Shown here in pieces: positions 15,039 to 20,945 of a stretch of DNA of 20,945 nt. The position numbers were made by a program, and so were the translations under genes. The DNA is from Paracoccaceae bacterium. Lineage in GTDB: Bacteria > Pseudomonadota > Alphaproteobacteria > Rhodobacterales > Rhodobacteraceae. Within the stretch, counting starts at the first letter, position 1. Every line of letters starts with the position of its first letter. The stretch is from assembly GCA_016937725.1 (NCBI GenBank), contig JAFGVZ010000184.1:1-20945 (forward strand), written 5' to 3'. Under the pieces are notes generated by a model. The model made no database searches. It was not told the DNA's origin and was given only the letters and a program-made list of their open reading frames with translations.

Positions 15039-16234
15039 GGCGCGGGGTCCAGAATGGGGCCGCGCCCGTTGATCAGGTTCAGCACCATTTGCGCGGTCAC
15101 GGGGGCCAGTGTCAGGCCCAGATGGCCGTGACCATAGGCGTGGATCACATCTGCCCCGCCACGTGACAGGCCGATCACCGGGCGCGAGTCGGGGATAGAG
15201 GGGCGAAACCCCATCCAGCGCCGAGATGGTGCGGGCAGGTCGGGCAGGATCGCCCGCGCGCCACGGTCCATGACCGCCCATCGGTGCGGTGCGGGCGGCG
15301 CGGTCAGCCTGCCCAGTTCCACCGTGCCCGCCACGCGCAAACGGCCCTGCATGGGGCAGAAATACCACCCGCGCGCGACCGGGCTGGTTTGCCGTGTCAG
15401 CGGATTCTCGAGCGAGTCGTATTCCAGATGATAGCCGCGCTCGGTGTCCAAGGGCACCTTGTCACCGGCCATAGCCGCCAGCCGTTTCGACCATGCGCCA
15501 GCCGCCAGCACAACGCGCGCAGCCCTCAGATTCAGGCCGGGACCGGACAAGGTAATTCCTTGGGTGCTGCGCTCCAGTCGCTCCACGCGCGCATGAAGAC
15601 GCGGGACATCCGCCAAAGCTGCGCGCAAGGCCCGCAACAGCGTGGCCGGGTCATTCACCGTTAATGTGTCGGGAAAAAACGCGCCGCCCGCTTGGCCGCG
15701 CAGTGCGGGTTCCAATTGGCCAAGCTCGTCGCCGCTGAGCGCTTCAACATTCACACCCAAAGCGCGGTGCTGCGCCAGGTCCAAGGCCTGATCCGGCGTT
15801 TCATACAGGTAAAGCGAACCATGCGCCTTGAGTTGGTCGCGCGCTCCGATCTCGGTCGCCAGATCGCGCCACATCTGCGCGGCGGGCGCCAGAAGGGCCG
15901 CAATCGCCTGCGCATTGGCCCGCGCGCGACCGGGCAGGCATTCGCGGGCAAAGCGCAACAACCACGGGGCCAATGTGGCCATCGCGGCATGCCGTATGGC
16001 CAAGGGGCTGTCACGATCGAACAACAGGCGCGGCAGGTCGCGCAGCACGTCGGGCGTGCCAACCGGCATGACAGCGTAGTCCGCAATTACGCCAGCATTT
16101 CCGTAACTTGCGCCAGTTTCTTCATCTTCTGGCGCAACCAGCACCACGTCATGCCCCGCGTGATGCAAACGCAAGGCACAAGCCAGCCCCACAACACCCG
16201 CGCCGATGACGGCAATCTCTGCCTGCGCCTGCAT
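15017..16234 (-). CDS. DadA-like FAD-dependent D-amino-acid dehydrogenase
   Basis: A 405-residue flavoprotein of the DAO family, probably oxidising a D-amino acid to a 2-oxo acid and passing electrons to the quinone pool at the inner membrane face. The FAD-binding Rossmann motif is VIGAGVVGLACALRLHHAGHDVVLV (about 9-33), followed by GASYGNAGVIADYAVMP, the DadA-type second FAD contact. The C-terminal GFRPSIPDSRPVIG and YGHGHLGLTLAP are also family hallmarks. It could instead act on another amine such as a secondary amino acid. Its ATG lies one base after the stop of the 2-hydroxyacid dehydrogenase gene, so the two are surely in one operon. Confidence 0.86.
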   Translation of the reverse strand: MQAQAEIAVIGAGVVGLACALRLHHAGHDVVLVAPEDEETGASYGNAGVIADYAVMPVGTPDVLRDLPRLLFDRDSPLAIRHAAMATLAPWLLRFARECLPGRARANAQAIAALLAPAAQMWRDLATEIGARDQLKAHGSLYLYETPDQALDLAQHRALGVNVEALSGDELGQLEPALRGQAGGAFFPDTLTVNDPATLLRALRAALADVPRLHARVERLERSTQGITLSGPGLNLRAARVVLAAGAWSKRLAAMAGDKVPLDTERGYHLEYDSLENPLTRQTSPVARGWYFCPMQGRLRVAGTVELGRLTAPPAPHRWAVMDRGARAILPDLPAPSRRWMGFRPSIPDSRPVIGLSRGGADVIHAYGHGHLGLTLAPVTAQMVLNLINGRGPILDPAPYRVDRF

Positions 16235-16235
16235 G

Positions 16236-17189
16236 TCAGACCGGGTTCAGAAGCGGCTGCCCGTCCAGATGGGCAATGGCGTTGTTGACCGCCATCATCC
16301 CCATGCCTTCGCGCACATCCAAGGCGGCGGTGCCCAGATGCGGCAGCAGCACCACGTTTTCCATGGCGCGTAACGCGTCGGGCACCTTGGGTTCATGTTC
16401 ATATACATCCAGCCCCGCACCCGCGATCTGGCCCGCTTGCAGCGCCGCGATCAGGGCGTTTTCATCCACTACGTCGCCGCGCGCGATATTGACCAGATGG
16501 GCATGGGGGCCCATCGCCGCCAAGGCTTCGGCCCCGATCAGGTGGCGCGTTTTAGCGCCGCCCGGCACGGCAAGCACCACCACGTCAGACGCGGCCATCA
16601 CATCGGTCAGGCTGTCCAATTGCGTCGCGGGCAGGTCCAAGGCTTTGGGCGAGCGGTTGTGATAGACAACCTTCATCCCCAACCCGTAATGCGCGCGCCG
16701 CGCAATCGCCTGCCCGATCCGGCCCATGCCGACAATGCCGCAGGTCTTGCCGCCCAGATGCAAGCCCAGCATTTGCGTGGGGTGCCAGCCCTGCCATTTG
16801 CCCGCGCGCACCAAACGCTCGCCTTCGCCGGCGCGGCGGGCGGTCATCAGCATCAGCATCAGCGCGATGTCGGCGGTCGCTTCGGTCACGGCACCGGGTG
16901 TATTGGTGACAGCTATGCCCTTCGCCTTGGCGGCGGCCACGTCGATATGGTTGTAACCCACGCCGAAATTGGCCAGCAGCTTGCAGCGCGCTTGGTCCAT
17001 GCCCTCGAACACCTCGGCGGTAAACATGTCGCCCAAAGTAGGCAGAACCACGTCATAAAGCACGAGCGCCGCGCGCATCTCGCCCTTTTTCAGGGGCGTT
17101 GTCTGCTCGCGTAAGGTGACATTGAACCGTTCGCGCGCACGCGCCAGCACACGGTCGGGAAGGGGGCGGGTGATGTAAAGCTCTGCCAT
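16236..17189 (-). CDS. D-2-hydroxyacid dehydrogenase (glyoxylate/hydroxypyruvate reductase type)
   Basis: A 317-residue NAD(P)-dependent cytoplasmic enzyme that reduces a 2-oxo acid such as glyoxylate or hydroxypyruvate. The substrate domain has NFGVGYNHIDVAAAKAKGIAVTNTPGAVTEATAD; the nucleotide domain has CGIVGMGRIGQAIARRA. The catalytic triad is visible as Arg in NIARGDVVDE, Glu in YEHEP and His in LLPHLGTAA. These sequences sit closest to the GRHPR/GyaR group, but substrate choice within the family is hard to predict. It starts nine bases after the csaA stop and is followed after one base by the DadA-like gene. Confidence 0.91.
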   Translation of the reverse strand: MAELYITRPLPDRVLARARERFNVTLREQTTPLKKGEMRAALVLYDVVLPTLGDMFTAEVFEGMDQARCKLLANFGVGYNHIDVAAAKAKGIAVTNTPGAVTEATADIALMLMLMTARRAGEGERLVRAGKWQGWHPTQMLGLHLGGKTCGIVGMGRIGQAIARRAHYGLGMKVVYHNRSPKALDLPATQLDSLTDVMAASDVVVLAVPGGAKTRHLIGAEALAAMGPHAHLVNIARGDVVDENALIAALQAGQIAGAGLDVYEHEPKVPDALRAMENVVLLPHLGTAALDVREGMGMMAVNNAIAHLDGQPLLNPV

Positions 17190-17198
17190 GAGGTGACC

Positions 17199-17534
17199 CT
17201 AATGCATTCTTGCGCCCAAAGGCACGGGGTGGTCGGGCGCGATAAGCGAGATATTGCCCGCATCATCGGCTGCGCCCAGCACAAGCACTTCCGACATGAA
17301 AGGGCCAATCTGACGCGGTGGAAAATTCACCACCGCCATCACCTGCCGCCCGATCAGCCTGTCCGGGTCGTAATGCGCGGTAATCTGGGCCGAGGATTTC
17401 TTTTCGCCAATCTCTGCCCCGAAATCGATCCAGAGCTTGATCGCGGGTTTGCGCGCTTCCGGGAAGGGTTCGGCGCGGGTCACGCGGCCCACGCGGATAT
17501 CGACCCTCAGAAAGTCGTCATAACCGATGGTCAT
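17199..17534 (-). CDS. csaA: CsaA-type tRNA-binding domain protein
   Basis: A 111-residue protein consisting of one OB-fold tRNA-binding domain (PF01588). Family features are DFLRVDIRVGRVTRAEPFPEARKPAIKLWIDFG, followed by KKSSAQIT and the VMAVVNFPPRQIGPFMSEVLVLGA block. Length matches B. subtilis CsaA, described as an export-related chaperone, and the free-standing Arc1p/EMAP-like domains; the job in alphaproteobacteria is uncertain. The start overlaps the proC stop in ATGA, so it is probably translationally coupled to proC. Confidence 0.9.
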   Translation of the reverse strand: MTIGYDDFLRVDIRVGRVTRAEPFPEARKPAIKLWIDFGAEIGEKKSSAQITAHYDPDRLIGRQVMAVVNFPPRQIGPFMSEVLVLGAADDAGNISLIAPDHPVPLGARMH

Positions 17535-18337
17535 TCGGCCAGTTCCTTGGACCGCGCGGTGGCCGCAGCAATGGCGCGTGCCAAGAGCGGCGGCAGGCCG
17601 TGCGCATCATCCATCAGCACGGCAAGGGCGGCGGCGGTGGTGCCACCGGGGCTGGTAACATTCGTGCGCAAGGTTGCGGCGCTGTCGGGGCTGCCCTCGG
17701 CCAAACGCGCAGCACCGACCACCGTGGCGCGCGCCAATTGCATGGCCAGATCGGGCGCAAGCCCTTGCGCCACACCTGCCGCAGCCATGGCTTCGATCAG
17801 ATGAAACACATAAGCGGGGCCAGAGCCGGACAGGCCCGTCACCGCATCCATCTGCGCTTCGTTTTCCAGTTCGACCACCTGCCCGACGGCGGATAACAGT
17901 CTTTGAGCTTGGTCCAGATGGGTTGGCGAGACATGCGCATTCCCGATCAGCGCCGTAATCCCGGCCCCCACGGCGGCGGGCGTGTTGGGCATGGCGCGGA
18001 TGATGGGGCTTTGAGACCCCAGCATATCGGCCAGACGTGCCAAGGTCGTGCCTGCGGCAATCGACAGGAACAGCGTATCGCCATCGCCAAGAGCAACCAG
18101 TTGCGACAGAGCGGTGCCCATCATTTGCGGTTTGACCGCCAGCACCGCCACGGCGGGCGTGGGCGGAAGGCCCGTATTGATCTGAACGCCGGTGCCGCGC
18201 AGCCAGTCAGAGGGCGCAGGCTCTAACACGTGCACTGCGCCGGGTTCGACCCCTTGCGCCAGCCAGCCCGCCAGCATGGCAGACCCCATCTTGCCACACC
18301 CCAGCAAAACAAGGCCGCGCGCGTTGATATCCTGCAT
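17531..18337 (-). CDS. proC: Pyrroline-5-carboxylate reductase
   Basis: Reduces pyrroline-5-carboxylate to L-proline with NAD(P)H; cytoplasmic. The 268-residue protein begins with the nucleotide-binding GCGKMG (13-18) and has LAVKPQMM, IRAMPNTPAAVGAG, GLSGSGPAYVF and the C-terminal signature NVTSPGGTTAAAL. ATG 18337 is chosen because GGGGTGA lies seven bases upstream and it gives the usual length; an in-frame ATG at 18379 adds 14 residues with no ribosome binding site. It heads proC-csaA-hydroxyacid dehydrogenase-DadA-like, all on the minus strand with overlaps or gaps under ten bases. Confidence 0.96.
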   Translation of the reverse strand: MQDINARGLVLLGCGKMGSAMLAGWLAQGVEPGAVHVLEPAPSDWLRGTGVQINTGLPPTPAVAVLAVKPQMMGTALSQLVALGDGDTLFLSIAAGTTLARLADMLGSQSPIIRAMPNTPAAVGAGITALIGNAHVSPTHLDQAQRLLSAVGQVVELENEAQMDAVTGLSGSGPAYVFHLIEAMAAAGVAQGLAPDLAMQLARATVVGAARLAEGSPDSAATLRTNVTSPGGTTAAALAVLMDDAHGLPPLLARAIAAATARSKELAE

Positions 18338-18411
18338 GAAAGTCACCCCGGTTGTTGCGCTTGCATCATGCGCCTGCATTCAGCGGGGTTCAAGAGGCGA
18401 CGGGGCCGCGT

Positions 18412-18915
18412 TTAAGCGCGGCCGACCGCATCGGCCAACGCCATATCCAGCGCGGCATCCGGGCTGTGGCCAGCCCATGCAACAAGCTGAAATGCGGGGT
18501 AAAACCGTTCTGCCGCGGCAATTGCGCTGCGCAGCATCCGGTCGATCTGGTCAATGCCGGCAGGTTGCTCTTCGGACAGCAACAGGCCGTAGCGCCAGAC
18601 CATCAGGCGTTGCGCATCCCAATAGCTGAAAGACCCGGACCAGACCATGTCATTGGCGCGGCTGAGGGTTTCGTAAAGGGCTGGCATGGCCGCCTCTGGC
18701 GGGTCCATCTCGAAAGTGCAGATCAGGCGCAGCACGTCGCCCCCCGGTGCCAGCGCCAGCGACAAGCTGTAGCTGCGCCATTGCCCTTCGACCACCATGG
18801 CGATCTGGTCTTCGGCCAAGCGGTCGAAATCCCAATCGTGATGGGTGGCCAAGGTTTCGACCATGTCGATTGGGTGAATATCGTCATTCGAGAGGTAGAG
18901 TTCAGCCGCTGACAT
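18412..18915 (-). CDS. YbjN-domain protein
   Basis: A 167-residue protein of the YbjN family, whose fold resembles type III secretion chaperones and whose role in alphaproteobacteria is unknown. It is acidic and soluble, without signal or membrane segments. Recognisable stretches are DDIHPIDMVETLATHHDWDFDRLAEDQIAMVVEGQW and YWDAQRLMVWRYGLLLSEEQPAG. ATG 18915 is chosen for the GAGG five bases upstream; an in-frame ATG at 18936 would add seven residues. The frame stays open upstream to 19146 but that part has unlike composition and no ribosome binding site. It lies 74 bases before proC. Confidence 0.82.
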   Translation of the reverse strand: MSAAELYLSNDDIHPIDMVETLATHHDWDFDRLAEDQIAMVVEGQWRSYSLSLALAPGGDVLRLICTFEMDPPEAAMPALYETLSRANDMVWSGSFSYWDAQRLMVWRYGLLLSEEQPAGIDQIDRMLRSAIAAAERFYPAFQLVAWAGHSPDAALDMALADAVGRA

Positions 18916-19177
18916 TCCCGCCTCACATTCCTGCATGTGCTTGCGCCCGTAACACAAGCCACAGTGCTTGCCGCTAATTGTGTGAACGCCTCTGCGTGCG
19001 CTTACTAGATATGGTGTCGGCAAAGCAAGATTCTGTAAAGCGGATTCTGCCAAATGGGGAAAATAGCTGTGGATAGTCGCACGCCTTGGGCAAAGGCCGG
19101 GTGTCGCGGGCTTGCCATCGCATGGTGGTGCCAGATGGCTATCCAACAGCGCCCCTTGCGCCTAAGCCTTGGAAATG

Positions 19178-19206
19178 TTGACAGGATACAGCGCTATGCG
19201 CAAACT
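19178..19206 (+). promoter_or_regulatory. Candidate promoter of the LacI-family gene
   Basis: A perfect -35 box TTGACA (19178-19183) with a weak -10 CAAACT (19201-19206) after 17 bases. The putative operator at 19212-19225 would then cover the transcription start, the usual position for repression. Confidence 0.35.
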
Positions 19207-19211
19207 GTATG

Positions 19212-19225
19212 TTATCGCGCGTAAA
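19212..19225. promoter_or_regulatory. Putative LacI-family operator, copy 1
   Basis: TTATCGCGCGTAAA, partly palindromic about its CGCGCG core, occurs here and identically at 20277-20290. LacI-family sites typically centre on CG. Location between promoter and start codon suggests autoregulation. Confidence 0.6.
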
Positions 19226-19242
19226 CTTATAGGGGCGAGCGG

Positions 19243-20274
19243 ATGCGGCAAGAGAAAGTCAGAACGATGGAAGAGCTTGCCGCTGTCAGTGGCATCTCGC
19301 GGCCAACGCTCTCCAAGTTTTTCAACGATCCGCAATCGGTTCGAAAAACCACGCGTGCGCGCATCGAACAGGCGCTGGAGCGTTTTGATTACACGCCAAA
19401 TGTTTACGCGATCAATCAGAACCGCCAATTGACGCGCAATATCGGCATTGTCGTGCCGTTTCTGGCTGACCCGTTTTTTGCCGAGGTTGGCCGCAATCTG
19501 GAATTGCTATGCGGCAGCGCCGGGTTCAACCCGATCGTGCTCAGCTCGCACGGCGACCCCAAGCGCGAGATTGAAAATCTGGAAAGCTTGCGCGGCATTC
19601 GGCCTGCGGGCGTGTTGCTGGCGGCGCTGGGGCGGCGGTCAGACCGAGACGCGATTGCGGAGTTTGCCGAAGATGTTGCCACTGTCCTCTTCGATTATGA
19701 TGTCGAGGATGTTGGCTGTGCAATGTTCGGCACAGATCACGCGCAAAGCACTGGTTTAATGGTAGAATATTTATGCCGCTCGGGAGAGCCGCCGGCTTTG
19801 TTCGAGATGGCGCATGCCCCGAACCCCAATGCCAACAAGCGCCGCGCCGCTTATGAAGCCGCTATGAACATGGCCGGATATGAGCCGATGATCCTGGCAG
19901 TCGAGGGCAAAGGTTGGGCCTTTGAGGAGATCGCCCACCGCGAAGCCCTGCGCCTGATTGCAGAGCGGCGCCTGCCCACCAATACGGTGTTTTGCAGCAA
20001 TGACCGTCTGGCCATCGGCTTTTTGGCCGCGGCCTATGAAAGCGGGTTACGCGTCGGTGTGGGCGAGGGGAGCGCTTTGCGCGTGGCAGGTCATGACGAC
20101 CACCCGTTTTCGCGGTTCACCTGTCCGTCTTTAACCACCGTGTCGCAATCATATGACCAGATCGCGGGGTCAAGCTTGGACCAATTGTTGACGATCATCG
20201 CATCTGGCGAGCGCCCGCCGGTCAAACGCTCGACCCTGTTTAACGGGTCTTTGGTGATGCGAAAGTCTGCATAA
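19243..20274 (+). CDS. LacI-family transcriptional regulator of a polyol/sugar operon
   Basis: A 343-residue DNA-binding repressor. The N-terminal LacI helix-turn-helix is at about 9-54 (MEELAAVSGISRPTLSKFF, then the hinge helix region ARIEQALERFDYTPN). A periplasmic-binding-protein-like effector domain follows: NIGIVVPFLADPFFAEV, GVLLAALGRRSDRD, FCSNDRLAIGFLAAAYESGLRVG and RVAGHDDHPFSRFTCPSLTTV are typical. The effector is probably the sugar or sugar alcohol carried by the transporter whose binding protein starts 88 bases after the stop. AGGGG at 19231-19235 supports the start. Identical 14-base sites before this gene and the next suggest it controls both. Confidence 0.93.
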   Translation: MRQEKVRTMEELAAVSGISRPTLSKFFNDPQSVRKTTRARIEQALERFDYTPNVYAINQNRQLTRNIGIVVPFLADPFFAEVGRNLELLCGSAGFNPIVLSSHGDPKREIENLESLRGIRPAGVLLAALGRRSDRDAIAEFAEDVATVLFDYDVEDVGCAMFGTDHAQSTGLMVEYLCRSGEPPALFEMAHAPNPNANKRRAAYEAAMNMAGYEPMILAVEGKGWAFEEIAHREALRLIAERRLPTNTVFCSNDRLAIGFLAAAYESGLRVGVGEGSALRVAGHDDHPFSRFTCPSLTTVSQSYDQIAGSSLDQLLTIIASGERPPVKRSTLFNGSLVMRKSA

Positions 20275-20276
20275 AA

Positions 20277-20290
20277 TTATCGCGCGTAAA
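20277..20290. promoter_or_regulatory. Putative LacI-family operator, copy 2
   Basis: Exact second copy of TTATCGCGCGTAAA, two bases after the stop of the regulator and eight bases upstream of the transporter -35 box. This position is upstream of the promoter, so the protein may act here by looping to copy 1 or in another way than simple promoter blocking. Confidence 0.6.
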
Positions 20291-20298
20291 GAAAAATA

Positions 20299-20327
20299 TT
20301 GACGCGAAAATGAGTATGCCATAGAAC
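20299..20327 (+). promoter_or_regulatory. Candidate promoter of the transporter operon
   Basis: TTGACG (20299-20304), 17-base spacer, TAGAAC (20322-20327), four of six matches to the -10 consensus. It lies 35 bases before the binding-protein start codon. Confidence 0.45.
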
Positions 20328-20362
20328 ACTGACATCGCATCCAAAATCAGGGAGGATATCGG

Positions 20363-20945
20363 ATGTCACTCAAGCGCATTCTTTGCGCCACGTCGGCGCT
20401 TGCACTCAGCAGCACGGCTGCTTTTGCCCAAGATACCACGATCACTATTGCCACCGTGAATAACGGCGACATGATCCGTATGCAGGGCTATACCGATCAG
20501 TTCACCGCACAGACCGGCATTGGTGTCGAATGGGTTACGCTGGAAGAAAACGTCCTGCGCCAGCGCGTGACGACGGACATCACCACCAAGGGTGGCCAGT
20601 TCGATATCATGACCATCGGCATGTATGAAACGCCGATCTGGGGGGCAAATGGCTGGCTGGTGCCACTGGATGACCTGTCCGCCGAGTATGACGTGGACGA
20701 TATCCTTCCCGCCATGCGCAACGGTCTTAGCCACGACGGCACGCTCTACGCAGCCCCGTTCTATGGCGAAAGCTCCATGGTCATGTATCGCACAGACCTG
20801 ATGGAAGCCGCAGGTCTGGAAATGCCGACCGCCCCCACCTGGCAATTCATCCGCGAAGCGGCGGCTGCCATGGACAACCCGGAAACCGGCGTGAATGGAA
20901 TCTGCCTGCGCGGCAAGCCCGGCTGGGGCGAAGGCGGTGCCTTCA
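20363..20945 (+). CDS. Polyol/sugar ABC transporter substrate-binding protein (partial, SmoE-like)
   Basis: The gene runs off the window; 194 codons are visible. A signal peptide spans residues 1-22 (cleavage likely after AFA, before QD). The mature start has TITIATVNNGDMIRMQGY, then EWVTLEENVLRQRVTTDI, GGQFDIMTIGMYETPIWG and APFYGESSMVMYRTDLME, a family 1 (MalE-type) solute-binding fold. These stretches closely resemble, from memory, SmoE of the Rhodobacter sorbitol/mannitol transporter, so the ligand is probably a hexitol. GGGAGG at 20350-20355 is a strong ribosome binding site. It should be followed by two permease genes and an ATPase gene beyond the window, under the LacI-family regulator upstream. 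Confidence 0.9.
   Translation, partial: MSLKRILCATSALALSSTAAFAQDTTITIATVNNGDMIRMQGYTDQFTAQTGIGVEWVTLEENVLRQRVTTDITTKGGQFDIMTIGMYETPIWGANGWLVPLDDLSAEYDVDDILPAMRNGLSHDGTLYAAPFYGESSMVMYRTDLMEAAGLEMPTAPTWQFIREAAAAMDNPETGVNGICLRGKPGWGEGGAF

Larger units (their letters stand above)
18916..19242. other. Divergent intergenic region between ybjN-type gene and lacI-type gene
   Basis: 327 bases without a convincing gene and more AT-rich than the flanking genes. The right end holds the candidate promoter and operator of the LacI-family regulator, described separately. Two further inverted repeats lie there: ATACAG (19186-19191) with CTGTAT (19205-19210), and GCGC(TAT-type spacer)GCGC at 19191-19201. I see no clear promoter for the minus-strand gene and nothing recognisable in 18940-19170. 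Confidence 0.6.

Noticed and set aside
18916..19146. N-terminal extension of the YbjN-domain protein to 19146
   Set aside because: The frame is open but lacks a ribosome binding site and family-like sequence; 18915 has a GAGG at good spacing.
19169..19432. Short plus-strand frame overlapping the lacI-type start, possible leader peptide
   Set aside because: It runs through the regulator coding sequence in another frame and has no ribosome binding site; composition is that of a shadow.

Overview
The window is GC-rich chromosomal DNA with tightly packed genes, many sharing ATGA start/stop overlaps. The gene families (citramalate synthase, an alphaproteobacterial SecDF operon, a zur-znuCB/znuA cluster with histidine-rich segments, and a SmoE-like polyol-binding protein) point to an alphaproteobacterium, most likely of the Rhodobacteraceae/Paracoccaceae (Rhodobacterales). 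This placement rests on recognising families, not on a database search.

Layout. 1-54 is the tail of an unidentified gene. 55-304 is a strongly palindromic intergenic island. From 305 a plus-strand block runs to 6927: cimA, a class I methyltransferase, a squalene/phytoene-synthase-like protein resembling the complex I assembly factor NDUFAF6, yajC, secD, secF, and an Mth938-domain protein resembling NDUFAF3. 6924-9688 is a minus-strand block read lysE-type exporter, DUF3429 membrane protein, glutathione S-transferase, rnhA, TRIC/UPF0126 membrane protein; four of its five genes meet a neighbour through ATGA overlaps. A DUF808/YedI-type membrane protein (9901-10875) converges on ispH (10890-11834, minus).

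11897-15038 is a zinc-uptake locus. znuA (minus) diverges from zur-znuC-znuB (plus) across a 70-base region that holds a clear Zur-type palindrome. ZnuA carries five tandem DDHGH units and ZnuC ends in a His/Asp-rich tail. 15017-18337 (minus) reads proC, csaA, a 2-hydroxyacid dehydrogenase and a DadA-like FAD oxidoreductase, probably one operon, preceded by a YbjN-domain gene. The right end holds a LacI-family regulator (19243-20274) followed by the start of a polyol/sugar ABC transporter binding protein (20363 to the window edge). An identical 14-base sequence lies in front of both, most likely the operator of this regulator.

I see no mobile element, CRISPR array, phage gene, tRNA, rRNA or toxin-antitoxin pair, and no clearly undescribed system. 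The most interesting points are the grouping of two complex I assembly-factor homologues with the SecDF-YajC genes, the duplicated putative LacI operator, the zinc locus with its repeat-encoded His segments, and the long inverted repeat that ends just before the cimA start.
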